From Streptomyces kebangsaanensis (GTDB lineage Bacteria; Actinomycetota; Actinomycetes; Streptomycetales; Streptomycetaceae): a stretch of 64,000 bases of DNA. The notes below the pieces were generated by a model, which saw only the letters and a program-made list of their open reading frames with translations, was not told the DNA's origin and ran no database searches. How positions within the stretch are numbered: the stretch's first letter is position 1; each line of letters begins with the position of its first letter. Shown here in pieces: positions 1-7,860 of this stretch. Location: positions 179,183 through 243,182 of the forward strand of contig NZ_JUJA01000163.1 of assembly GCF_001906585.1 (NCBI RefSeq), given 5' to 3'. Made by a program: the position numbers and the translations under genes.

Positions 1-683
1 AGGACGTCCGCCGGGAGGCGGACCGTGCCCGAGGCCGTGGCGAGCAGGTCGACACGGGCCCCGATCTCGTGGGCGAAGCCGGTCAGGCGGGCGGCGTCGG
101 CGGGGGCGCGCGTGTCGACCAGGGCCACGACGACGTACCGCTCGCGCGGGTAGCGGGCGTGCAGGGCGCGGATGGTGTTCAGGACCGTGTTGCCGGTGGA
201 GAACTCGTCGTCCACCAGGACCAGCGGGCCCTGGGAGGCCAGCAGGGCCGGGTCCTCGGGCAGCAGGAGGTGGGAGGTGGCGTGCGAGTGGGACTCCTCG
301 AAGCCGCCCGCCGGGGCGACGCCGGGGACGGGTCGGCGCGTGGAGTGGAGGTACGGCGCGTCACCCAGGCCGTCGGCGACCGAGTGGCCGAGGCCGGTCG
401 CGGTCTCCGCGTAGCCGAGGACGACCGCCCGGCGGGCCTCCTCCTCGCCCAGCAGGTCCCGTACCCGGCGGCCCAGGGCGAACCCGTGGCCGTACACCAC
501 CGACGGCGACTGCGGCACGTGCTTGCCCAGCACGTTGGACACCAGCAGATGCGCCCTCCTGGGGTTGCGGCGCAGCGCGAGCCCCAGCAGGCCCGTCAGC
601 CCGTCGTCGCCCACCAGCTCGACCCCGAGCCGCTCGGCGACCCAGGTGCCGGACCAGACCCCGTCGTTCACTGCCTTGTTCAT
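1..683 (-). CDS. Phosphoribosyltransferase-domain protein of the ter stress module (3' end outside window)
   Basis: The reverse-strand frame starts at ATG 683, with an AAGGA-like ribosome site just upstream, and runs off the window edge, so at least 227 residues are present and the C-terminus is missing. The stretch LVLVDDEFSTGNT is the PRPP-binding loop of type I phosphoribosyltransferases (hydrophobic strand, two acidic residues, small-residue loop). It follows directly on the citrate-lyase-like gene (stop at 722), 38 bp away on the same strand. In actinobacterial ter clusters such PRTases are predicted to work with aldolase, HAD and ATP-grasp partners in making a nucleoside-like metabolite; that role is inferred from family knowledge, not shown here. 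The true substrate is unknown. Confidence 0.8.
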   Translation of the reverse strand, partial: MNKAVNDGVWSGTWVAERLGVELVGDDGLTGLLGLALRRNPRRAHLLVSNVLGKHVPQSPSVVYGHGFALGRRVRDLLGEEEARRAVVLGYAETATGLGHSVADGLGDAPYLHSTRRPVPGVAPAGGFEESHSHATSHLLLPEDPALLASQGPLVLVDDEFSTGNTVLNTIRALHARYPRERYVVVALVDTRAPADAARLTGFAHEIGARVDLLATASGTVRLPADV

Positions 684-721
684 GCGTTCCTTGTCACGAG
701 CCCTCGTAATGAACGGTGCGG

Positions 722-1888
722 TCAGTCGGGAACGGCGGCGGCGAGCAGCTCCACGAAGCCGACGTCCTCCCGGGCGACGCCGAAGACCTCGGCGCGCAGC
801 AGGGTCCGCTCGGCCCACGCGCGGTGCGGCTTCACCTCGTTCATCTTGTTCGTGTACGCCGACCTCAGCACACCCCCGCCGCAGCGCTCCGGCCGCAGGA
901 TGTCCGCCGCGTCGCTGAACTCCTCGTGGCTGACCACCGACAGCGCGTGCACGGGCAGGACGTGGGAGGGGTGGATGCAGGTCTTGCCGAGCAGCCCGTT
1001 GGCGTGGTCCAGGGAGATCTCCCGCAGCAGCCCGTCCATCGCGTGCGCGATCAGTCTCTCGCGCAGCTCGACCGCCTGCACCTCCAGGAAGGGGCTCTGC
1101 CGCAGCTGCGGTTTGAACATGCGCTCCTGCACCCGGAAGTACTCCCACACCGGCCCGGTCACCGTGAACCCGGTGCCGTCGGCCCGCCCCAGCATGTTCA
1201 CCACGTCGGCGATCACGGAGGCGACGACCTGGACGTCGTAGGCGGTCATGTCGGGGGCTCTGCGCAGTCCGTAGGAGGAGCAGAAGTCCGTCACGCCCAG
1301 GCGCAGCGCGAGCACCCGGTCCCGGTACTTGTCGACCGCGCGGAAGATCCCCTCCAGGGTCTCCACCCTCGACTCCCGGTACAGCAGCTCGGGCGACTCC
1401 AGGACCGGCATGGCGAACAGCCGCCGCCCGCTCGCCGCCTCGGCGGCCTCCAGCGCCTCCAGGAACGGCATGCCCCGCTCCCCGGTGAACTTCGGCAGCA
1501 CGAATCCGGACAGCAGCCGCACCGCGGGCCCGAGCCGCCGCACCAGGTCCGGTATCTGCTCGGGGAAGCGGACCCGGACGAACAGCAGGGGAATCTCGGC
1601 CCCGGGGTCCTCGGCCAGCTCGGTGAACTGCCGGACCAGGTTCTCCTCGCCGTGCTCCACGTCCGCGTCGTCGATCGAGTCCTCCAGGCACAGCACCATC
1701 GAGACCACACCGCGTCCGGCCTGCTTGACGACGTCCTCGGCGAGCCGGGGCCGGGTGGCCGGGCTGTAGAGCGTGGCGCCCAGGGCCGCGGAGAGCAGCC
1801 GGGCCGGGGAGTCGGCGGTGAAATCGCACGGTTCCTGATGGAAGAGACGCTGCCGCACCTCAGGACCGAGATGCCCGAAATGACGCAT
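722..1888 (-). CDS. HpcH/HpaI aldolase / citrate-lyase beta-like protein
   Basis: 388 residues. I chose ATG 1888 (MRHFGHLG) because a GGGGGGAG ribosome site lies 4-5 bp upstream; the open frame extends further 5' only into the divergent terD promoter. The family is a TIM-barrel C-C lyase using Mg2+; VVSMVLCLEDSIDD near residue 50 carries the acidic metal-binding segment and GFVLPKF is a typical barrel strand. The length exceeds classical CitE (about 290), as in the ter-associated subfamily. It is followed on the same strand by the phosphoribosyltransferase gene, so the two are probably co-transcribed. The substrate cannot be told from sequence. Confidence 0.85.
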   Translation of the reverse strand: MRHFGHLGPEVRQRLFHQEPCDFTADSPARLLSAALGATLYSPATRPRLAEDVVKQAGRGVVSMVLCLEDSIDDADVEHGEENLVRQFTELAEDPGAEIPLLFVRVRFPEQIPDLVRRLGPAVRLLSGFVLPKFTGERGMPFLEALEAAEAASGRRLFAMPVLESPELLYRESRVETLEGIFRAVDKYRDRVLALRLGVTDFCSSYGLRRAPDMTAYDVQVVASVIADVVNMLGRADGTGFTVTGPVWEYFRVQERMFKPQLRQSPFLEVQAVELRERLIAHAMDGLLREISLDHANGLLGKTCIHPSHVLPVHALSVVSHEEFSDAADILRPERCGGGVLRSAYTNKMNEVKPHRAWAERTLLRAEVFGVAREDVGFVELLAAAVPD

Positions 1889-2059
1889 ATAGCTCCCCCC
1901 GTGGCGACACTGGCGGCCTGTGAAGACTGTCAAAAGCTGGCCGGTAATAGTACGTACGAACTCCTGTCCAAAGTTCCCACCGGGGGTGAATTTCCCGCGA
2001 CCCGGCCGTGTACGCGCCCCGCGTTGTCGTGACCAGGACGGAGAAGGCAGGATGACCGC

Positions 2060-2770
2060 ATGACGCACGCGATGCTGAAGGGGTCGAACGTCCCGCTGGA
2101 CGCCACCACGGTACGGGCCGTGGTGCGCTGGACGTCCGGGCAGGGGATCCCGGACGTGGACGCCTCGGCACTGCTCCTCGGCCCCGACGGCCGGGTGCGC
2201 TCCGACGAGGACTTCGTCTTCTACAACCAGCCCCGGCACCCCTCCGGGACGGTGTGGCGGCTCGGCAAGAAGCGGGTCGTCGAAGGCCTGACGGACAGCG
2301 TCCAGACCGACCTCGCCGGTGTCGACCCGGAGGTCACCCGGATTCTGCTGGTCGCCTCGGCGGACGGCGTCACGTTCGACCACGTACGCGCGCTGCGCAT
2401 CCTGCTGTACGACGCGGCGGTCGCCGACGGGGAACCGCTGGCGTACTTCGACGTCAAGCCGGAGACCGGCCAGGAGACCGCGCTGATCTGCGGCGAGCTG
2501 TACCGGCGGGGGGAGGGCTGGAAGTTCCGGGCGCTCGGGGAGGGCTATTCGAACGGGCTGAAGGGCCTCGCGACCGACTTCGGCATCTCGGTGGACGAGT
2601 CGGAGGAGGCGGAGGGGACGCAGGGGGCGGCGCAGCCGCTGCCGCCGGAGCAGCCGGCACCTCCGGTGCCTCCCGTGCCTCCGGCGGCTTCCGCGGCGTA
2701 CGGGTACCCGCCCCTGCCGGACCCGGAGTTCCGGCTGCCGCCGCAGGGGCCGCAGTTCATCGGACGGTGA
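2060..2770 (+). CDS. TerD-family protein with proline-rich tail
   Basis: 236 residues, divergent from the aldolase gene. The TerD fold covers about residues 1-185: the opening MLKGSNVPL resembles TerD N-termini, VDASALLLG corresponds to the conserved DLDASALL calcium site, and [13 protein letters not shown] matches the family C-terminal block. The last 50 residues are a Pro/Ala-rich low-complexity tail ending PQFIGR, absent from the two TerD proteins downstream. TerD proteins bind calcium and are linked to tellurite, phage and envelope stress resistance. ATG 2060 is used; an ATG four codons later (2072) would fit the family start equally well. Confidence 0.88.
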   Translation: MTHAMLKGSNVPLDATTVRAVVRWTSGQGIPDVDASALLLGPDGRVRSDEDFVFYNQPRHPSGTVWRLGKKRVVEGLTDSVQTDLAGVDPEVTRILLVASADGVTFDHVRALRILLYDAAVADGEPLAYFDVKPETGQETALICGELYRRGEGWKFRALGEGYSNGLKGLATDFGISVDESEEAEGTQGAAQPLPPEQPAPPVPPVPPAASAAYGYPPLPDPEFRLPPQGPQFIGR

Positions 2771-2815
2771 ACAGGTGCTCGGCGGTGCTCCGCGGGGGTG
2801 GGACAGCCGCAGGGG

Positions 2816-3553
2816 TCACCGGTCGGCCTTGGACTTGTAGCCCCTGCCCCACTGCAGTCCCCAGCCGTACAGGCGGTCCAGTTCCGACTGGAAGCCGTAG
2901 ACGAACTTCACCTCGCGGCGGACGACCAGTTCGCCCTTGACGTTCTCGATGAGGACGACCGCGCAGGAGCGGGCCTGGGGGTGGCGCTCGTCCAGGCCGA
3001 TCTCGATGCGGGGGCCGTTGCTCGGGTACATCGTGACGATCGCGTGGGTACGGTCGAAGGCCGGTGTCTGGTCGTAGATGTAGACGAAGACCAGCAGCCG
3101 TTTGATGGCGTCCCGGTGGTCGAGGTTGACGTAGATGGTCTCACCGGACCCCGACCCGAACCGGTCGTCACCACTGAGTTTGACGTACGGCGGCGCGTTC
3201 ACGTCGCCGAGGAAGTTGCCGAGCGGCTGGACGACCCCCTTGGTGCCGTCGGTCAGCTCGTACATGCAGCCGAGGTCGAGGTCGACGTTGACCATGGACT
3301 GGCTGTGCCCGATCACCTCCGGCGGCCTGAGCGCCTTGAGGGGGTGCCGCAGCAGGCTCTGCCGGGCGGCGCCGCCGATGTCGGAGGTCCGCATCCGCCA
3401 GGTCAGGTTGATCCGCAGGTGCCCGGTGGCCGCGCCCTGCTTGGTCAGCGACACCTGGTGGTGCCGTTTGGTCAGCTCGATCGCGCTGGTCGCCGCGCTG
3501 CCCGAGTCGAACTCGGCCGCCCGCCCGCCCAGCAGGCCGTCGAAGAGCCTCAT
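2816..3553 (-). CDS. TerA-like tellurium resistance family protein
   Basis: 245 residues from ATG 3553 (MRLFDGLLGG); a G-rich ribosome site precedes it, and the longer frame reaching 3598 is probably non-coding. Recognisable are the DLDLGCMYEL segment, which mirrors the TerD-like calcium loop, and the C-terminal WGLQWGRGYKSK. TerA proteins carry a TerD-like domain and act with TerD/TerC in metal-sensing stress complexes. It is convergent with the preceding terD gene (46 bp between stops) and lies upstream of none of the other ter genes in the same transcript, since DUF475 starts far beyond it on the same strand. Confidence 0.8.
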   Translation of the reverse strand: MRLFDGLLGGRAAEFDSGSAATSAIELTKRHHQVSLTKQGAATGHLRINLTWRMRTSDIGGAARQSLLRHPLKALRPPEVIGHSQSMVNVDLDLGCMYELTDGTKGVVQPLGNFLGDVNAPPYVKLSGDDRFGSGSGETIYVNLDHRDAIKRLLVFVYIYDQTPAFDRTHAIVTMYPSNGPRIEIGLDERHPQARSCAVVLIENVKGELVVRREVKFVYGFQSELDRLYGWGLQWGRGYKSKADR

Positions 3554-3715
3554 GTCCCGCACCGCCCCCAGTCCACCGCACACCGGCCCCGCACGCACGT
3601 ACGCGTGTACGCCACGGGGCGGCCCCGAGGACCCGGCTCAAGACGCCGTCGTCCGCTCCGGCCGCCCCGCACAGAAGCGTTCCTCACCCAGAGGTCCGTC
3701 ACACCCCCGAGGTGG

Positions 3716-4861
3716 TCACACCTGTGACGAAACCTCGCTCTTCCGGTCAGGTCCCGCCGCCGCCTCGGCCGCCGCGAGAGCGCGGTTGCGGCGTACGGAG
3801 GACCAGAAGGACCAGGCGATCAGGACCACGCCGACCAGGCCGGTGATGACCTCGTTGATCTCGTACTGGATGGTGACCATGAGGATCACGGCCAGCGCGC
3901 CGATCGCGTAGTGCGCGCCGTGCTCCAGGTAGACGTAGTCGTCGAGGGTGCCCTGACGGACCAGGTAGACCGTGAGCGAACGGACGTACATGGCGCCGAT
4001 GCCGAGGCCGAGGGCCATCAGGATGATGTCGTTGGTGATGGCGAAGGCGCCGATCACGCCGTCGAAGGAGAAGGACGCGTCCAGCACCTCGAGGTAGAGG
4101 AACATGAAGAACGCGGCCTTGCCGGCCAGGGCGACGGCCGAGCGCTTCTTGCCGGTGCGCGCGGCCTCTTCCTCCTCCTCGTGCTCGCGCTCCTCCTCTT
4201 CCTCGAGCTTGTCCTCGAAGTAGCCGGAGAGGCCGCCGACGACCATGTACGTGATCAGACCGGCGATGCCGGCGATCAGCACCGTCTGGGCCTTGTCGAC
4301 GTGGCCGCCGCCGTGCTGGTGGGCGTGGGTGGCGAAGGTGAAGGCGGAGATCAGCAGGACCACCAGGGCGATGCAGACCGACAGCATGTCGACCTTGCCC
4401 AGTTTGGCCAGCGGCCGCTCGATCCAGTGCAGCCACTTGATGTCCCGGTCCTCGAAGATGAAGTCCAGGAAGATCATCAGCAGGAACATGCCACCGAAGG
4501 CGGCGATCGCCGGGTGGGCGTCGGTCACCAGTTCCTGGTAGCGGTGCTTGTCGCTGAGCGCGAGATCGACGGCCTCGAGGGGCCCCATCTTGGCGCTGAT
4601 GGCCACGATCACGACGGGGAAGACCAGCCGCATGCCGAAGACCGCGATGAGGATGCCGACCGTGAGGAAGATCCTCTGCCAGAAGGCGTTCATCTTCTTC
4701 AGGATTCCGGCGTTGACGACCGCGTTGTCGAAGGACAGCGAGATCTCGAGGATGGACAGGATCGCCACGATCCCGAAAGCGGTCCACCCCCCGAAGAAGA
4801 ACGCTGCGACCAGGCCGAGCGCGGTCACCGCGAACGACCAGCCGAAGGTTTTCAGAAGCAC
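3716..4861 (-). CDS. DUF475 / TerC-type integral membrane protein
   Basis: 381 residues, GTG start at 4861. About eight hydrophobic helices are visible. The motif ISLSFDNAVVNAGI is the TerC/DUF475 signature with membrane-embedded Asp and Asn, and a second copy-like motif DASFSFDGVIGAFA appears in the C-terminal half, consistent with an inverted-repeat transporter fold. A highly acidic cytoplasmic loop of consecutive glutamates lies near residues 215-230. TerC-family proteins are proposed metal-ion (Mn) exporters that interact with TerD proteins. It lies directly downstream of two tandem terD genes on the same strand, 61 bp after the nearer one, and probably belongs to that transcript. Confidence 0.9.
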   Translation of the reverse strand: MLLKTFGWSFAVTALGLVAAFFFGGWTAFGIVAILSILEISLSFDNAVVNAGILKKMNAFWQRIFLTVGILIAVFGMRLVFPVVIVAISAKMGPLEAVDLALSDKHRYQELVTDAHPAIAAFGGMFLLMIFLDFIFEDRDIKWLHWIERPLAKLGKVDMLSVCIALVVLLISAFTFATHAHQHGGGHVDKAQTVLIAGIAGLITYMVVGGLSGYFEDKLEEEEEREHEEEEEAARTGKKRSAVALAGKAAFFMFLYLEVLDASFSFDGVIGAFAITNDIILMALGLGIGAMYVRSLTVYLVRQGTLDDYVYLEHGAHYAIGALAVILMVTIQYEINEVITGLVGVVLIAWSFWSSVRRNRALAAAEAAAGPDRKSEVSSQV

Positions 4862-4922
4862 TGGCTACCCAATCCGTATCTGTACGGGATTCCTACGGGT
4901 CTCCCCCGCGCCGCACGTGGCT

Positions 4923-5501
4923 TTACGAAACGTTGACTCCGAAGTCTAGAGCGATACCCCGCAGTCCGGACGCGTACCCCTGACCCACGGCCCGGAACTT
5001 CCATTCGCCCTGGTAGCGATAGAGCTCGCCGAAGATCATGGCCGTTTCCGTGCTGGCGTCCTCGCTCAGGTCGTAGCGCGCGAGCTCCTGTCCGTCGGCC
5101 TGGTTGACGACGCGGATGAAGGCGTTGGAGACCTGGCCGAAGGTCTGGCCGCGCTCGTCGGCCATGTGGATCGAGACGGGGAAGACGATCTTCTCGCACT
5201 GCGGCGGCACCTTGCCGAGGTCCACGAGGATCGACTCGTCGTCGCCCTCGCCCTCACCGGTGAGGTTGTCACCGGTGTGCTCGACCGAGCCGTCCGGGCT
5301 CTTGAGCTGGTTGTAGAACACGAACCACTCGTCGCCCAGCACCCGGTTGTTGCCGGCGCACAGCAGGGCGCTGGCGTCGAGGTCGAAGTCGGCTCCGGTG
5401 GTGGAGCGCGCGTCCCAGCCGAGCCCCACCATGACGTTGGTCAGGTTGGGTGCGGCCTTGGAGAGGGAGACGTTGCCTCCCTTGGCGAGCGTGACGCCCA
5501 T
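4923..5501 (-). CDS. terD: TerD-family calcium-binding stress protein (second of tandem pair)
   Basis: 192 residues from ATG 5501 ([13 protein letters not shown]), preceded by GAGGACC. Family landmarks are [10 protein letters not shown] (Ca2+ site one), GEGEGDDE (second acidic site) and [14 protein letters not shown] at the C-terminus. The length is the usual TerD length. It sits 112 bp downstream of a paralogue on the same strand with which it shares long identical DNA in its middle, pointing to a recent duplication or gene conversion. Expected role: cytoplasmic calcium-binding stress protein linked to tellurite and membrane stress; the specific role here is inferred. Confidence 0.93.
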   Translation of the reverse strand: MGVTLAKGGNVSLSKAAPNLTNVMVGLGWDARSTTGADFDLDASALLCAGNNRVLGDEWFVFYNQLKSPDGSVEHTGDNLTGEGEGDDESILVDLGKVPPQCEKIVFPVSIHMADERGQTFGQVSNAFIRVVNQADGQELARYDLSEDASTETAMIFGELYRYQGEWKFRAVGQGYASGLRGIALDFGVNVS

Positions 5502-5613
5502 GATGCTGGTCCTCCCCGAGGTGGTGCCGATGTGGTTGTCCTGCACGTCCGGCGCCGCGCTGAAACGCGCGGCGCCGGACGGTCGGGATTGCTGCGGTCG
5601 TTCGGACCTGTGC

Positions 5614-6189
5614 TCAGACGTTCACGCCGAAGTCCTGGGCGATGCCGCGCAGGCCCGAGGCGTACCCCTGGCCGATGGCGCGGAACTTCCACTCCGCGCC
5701 GTGGCGGTAGAGCTCGCCGAAGACCATGGCCGTCTCGGTGGAGGCATCCTCGCTCAGGTCGTAGCGGGCGATCTCCGTACCGCCGGCCTGGTTCACCACG
5801 CGGATGTAGGCGTTGCGGACCTGGCCGAAGGACTGCTGGCGGTTCTCGGCGTCATAGATCGACACCGGGAAGACGATCTTGTCGACGTCGGCCGGGACGC
5901 CGGCGAGGTTCACCTTGATCACCTCGTCGTCGCCCTCGCCCTCACCGGTGAGGTTGTCACCGGTGTGCTCGACCGAGCCGTCCGGGCTCTTGAGGTTGTT
6001 GAAGAAGACGAAGTTCTGGTCGCTGCCGACCTTGCCCGAGTTGTTCAGCAGCAGCGCGCTGGCGTCGAGGTCGAAGTCGGTGCCGGTCGTGGTGCGGGCG
6101 TCCCAGCCCAGGCCGACGAGGACCGCGGTCAGGCCCGGGGCCTCCTTCGTCAGCGATACGTTGCCGCCCTTGCTGAGGCTGACTCCCAC
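5614..6189 (-). CDS. terD: TerD-family calcium-binding stress protein (first of tandem pair)
   Basis: 191 residues from ATG 6189 ([13 protein letters not shown]), with GGAGGACTC as a strong ribosome site immediately upstream. It has the full TerD set: [33 protein letters not shown] and [13 protein letters not shown]. It is the promoter-proximal gene of the terD-terD-DUF475 series. No proline-rich extension is present, unlike the TerD protein at 2060. The function is calcium-dependent stress resistance by family membership. Confidence 0.93.
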   Translation of the reverse strand: MGVSLSKGGNVSLTKEAPGLTAVLVGLGWDARTTTGTDFDLDASALLLNNSGKVGSDQNFVFFNNLKSPDGSVEHTGDNLTGEGEGDDEVIKVNLAGVPADVDKIVFPVSIYDAENRQQSFGQVRNAYIRVVNQAGGTEIARYDLSEDASTETAMVFGELYRHGAEWKFRAIGQGYASGLRGIAQDFGVNV

Positions 6190-6341
6190 GAGTCCTCCAT
6201 TGGTGTCCGGGGGCCGGGAGCCCCGTCGTGCATCGGATATGGGATCAACGACTCGATCCTAGTGACGGGTTCCCGGCCCATGCAGGCCCTGAAGCCGATG
6301 AATCACCGGTTTCGGGGCCCCCGGGTCGTCGGGTCCCCGGG

Positions 6342-6800
6342 TCACAGGGTGTCGAGCGCCTTCACGTACTCGTTCAGGTCACGCGCGTCCGGCAGGCCGT
6401 TGAGCACGGTCCACCGCACCACGCCCTCCTTGTCGATGATGAAGGTGCCGCGCACGGCGCAGCCCTTGTCCTCGTCGAAGACGCCGTAGGCGCGCGAAGC
6501 GTCGCCGTGCGGCCAGAAGTCGCTCAGCAGCGGGTACTCCAGGCCCTCCTGCTCGGCGAAGACGCGCAGGGTGTGGATGGAGTCGTTGGAGACGGCGAGC
6601 AGCTGGGTGTCGTCGTTGACGAACTTCGGCAGGTTGTCGCGCAGCGCGCACAGCTCGCCGGTGCACACGCCGGTGAAGGCGAACGGGTAGAAGAGCAGCA
6701 CCACGTTCTTCTCGCCGCGGAAGTCGGACAGCTTCACGGTGCGGCCGTGGTTGTCCTTGAGCTCGAAGTCGGGTGCCTTGTCGCCGACCTGGATCGCCAT
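6342..6800 (-). CDS. ahpE: AhpE-like peroxiredoxin
   Basis: 152 residues, ATG 6800, with an AAGGGAAGCAGG ribosome region. The thioredoxin-fold peroxiredoxin signature [12 protein letters not shown] places the peroxidatic cysteine at residue 46, with the Thr three residues before it as in the PxxxT/SxxC motif; Cys51 is nearby but not at the classic resolving position. It reduces hydroperoxides using a thiol or mycoredoxin partner. The order peroxiredoxin, DUF3052, aceE is the same as around ahpE (Rv2238c) and aceE (Rv2241) in Mycobacterium tuberculosis, supporting the AhpE assignment. A hairpin terminator separates it from DUF3052 upstream, so it is likely transcribed on its own. Confidence 0.88.
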   Translation of the reverse strand: MAIQVGDKAPDFELKDNHGRTVKLSDFRGEKNVVLLFYPFAFTGVCTGELCALRDNLPKFVNDDTQLLAVSNDSIHTLRVFAEQEGLEYPLLSDFWPHGDASRAYGVFDEDKGCAVRGTFIIDKEGVVRWTVLNGLPDARDLNEYVKALDTL

Positions 6801-6864
6801 CGTCCTGCTTCCCTTCGGTGGGACTGTTCGGGTGAGACCACCCTACGCAGTGATCACCGCAAGC

Positions 6865-6901
6865 CGCCGGACGGGCTGGACACAGGCCAGCCCGTCCGGC
6901 G
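6865..6901 (-). terminator. Strong hairpin between DUF3052 and the peroxiredoxin
   Basis: A perfect 15-bp stem (6865-6879 with 6887-6901) closes a 7-nt loop, extended by further CAAG/CTTG pairing outside. It lies 110 bp past the stop of the leftward DUF3052 gene. No T-run is evident, which is normal for streptomycete terminators. Confidence 0.75.
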
Positions 6902-6939
6902 CTTGAGTGGGGACGAGGCCGTTCGGGCCGGAGCGGGGT

Positions 6940-6958
6940 CCGGGGGCGCAGCCCCCGG
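6940..6958 (-). terminator. Second GC-rich hairpin after DUF3052
   Basis: CCGGGGGC (6940-6947), a GCA loop and GCCCCCGG (6951-6958) form an 8-bp stem with a 3-nt loop, a form very common at Streptomyces 3' ends. It is in series with the hairpin at 6865-6901. Confidence 0.6.
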
Positions 6959-7010
6959 GCCGGCCGCACCGGCCGACGGTCACCGGAGAGAAACGGTCAC
7001 CGAGGGACGG

Positions 7011-7448
7011 TCACCGCTTCGACTTCGCCGCCTTCGGCGTCGCCAGACGGCTGCCGCTCCAGTCCTTGCCCACACTGACGCTCTTGCTCGCCGACAGACC
7101 CGCCGTGGTCGCGGCTTCAGAGATGTCGCTCGGCTCGACGTACCCCGTACGGCCGGTCTTCGGCGTGAGGAGCAGGATCGCGCCGCCCTCTTCGATGTAC
7201 GCGGTGGCGTCCACCAGCGCATCCGTCAGGTCGCCGTCCTCGTCGCGGAACCACAGCACCACGGCGTCGGCCACGTCGTCGTAGTCCTCGTCCACGAGCT
7301 CGCTGCCGGTCGCCTCCTCGATGGCCTCGCGGAGCTCCTGGTCGACGTCGTCGTCGTAGCCGATCTCCTGGACCACCTGCCCGGGCTGGAAACCCAGCCT
7401 GCCGGCCGGGTTCGTCCGCTCCTCCGCGTGGTCCGCGGTCGCGCTCAC
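7011..7448 (-). CDS. DUF3052 family protein
   Basis: 145 residues. GTG 7448 is chosen because AGGAGGCAACCC directly precedes it; the open frame running to 7895 lacks a better start and enters the aceE leader. The protein is acidic in the middle (EIGYDDDVDQELREA, VDEDYDDVAD) and has a Lys-rich tail ending AAKSKR. GAILLLTPKTGR resembles the conserved core of this actinobacterial family. It is divergent from aceE, and this pairing is conserved across Actinobacteria. The biochemical role is unknown; the context suggests a link to pyruvate dehydrogenase or redox metabolism, which is inference. Confidence 0.88.
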   Translation of the reverse strand: MSATADHAEERTNPAGRLGFQPGQVVQEIGYDDDVDQELREAIEEATGSELVDEDYDDVADAVVLWFRDEDGDLTDALVDATAYIEEGGAILLLTPKTGRTGYVEPSDISEAATTAGLSASKSVSVGKDWSGSRLATPKAAKSKR

Positions 7449-7860
7449 GGGTTGCCTCCTGATGATGTTGCGATATGGGTCTTCTAGCCACGCGCGTGCG
7501 CGAAGCGTTGGCCGTAGTCCACACGGGCGGGCCGAATCGCGCAAGTACCCGGCGGTTCGGACCGTCGAAACGGTGACGATCCCGGCGGTGTCGCCGCAAC
7601 TCCTGACACGGTATCGCGACCGGCGGCGACACACACCACGCCCTTCCGTCCGGTTTGCGTGTTCGGGAACCGCGCGCGGGCAGGAGACGCGGAGGGACGC
7701 GCTTGTTACCCCGGGGTAGAGATGACGTCCGGCTCGTGCGAGGTACACGATGGGGAGCGGTGCAGACACAGGCAGGCAAACCGACTGGAACCCAGGGAAA
7801 CTCCAGAACAAGCCCAGAAACGTCCCAGATATGTCAGCCCTCTGACAGGTAAGGAACAGC
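7449..7860. promoter_or_regulatory. 412-bp divergent control region of DUF3052 and aceE
   Basis: No convincing gene is present; the short frames here lack ribosome sites. The aceE-proximal part (about 7740-7860) is A-rich and purine-rich compared with the surroundings, as expected for a leader, and ends in AGGTAAGGAACAGC before the GTG start. I could not fix -10/-35 elements for either side. Confidence 0.5.

Noticed and set aside
69-1241. Long open frames on the plus strand opposite the PRTase and aldolase genes
   Set aside because: They are antisense shadows of GC-rich genes, with Gly/Arg/Val-rich composition and no ribosome sites.
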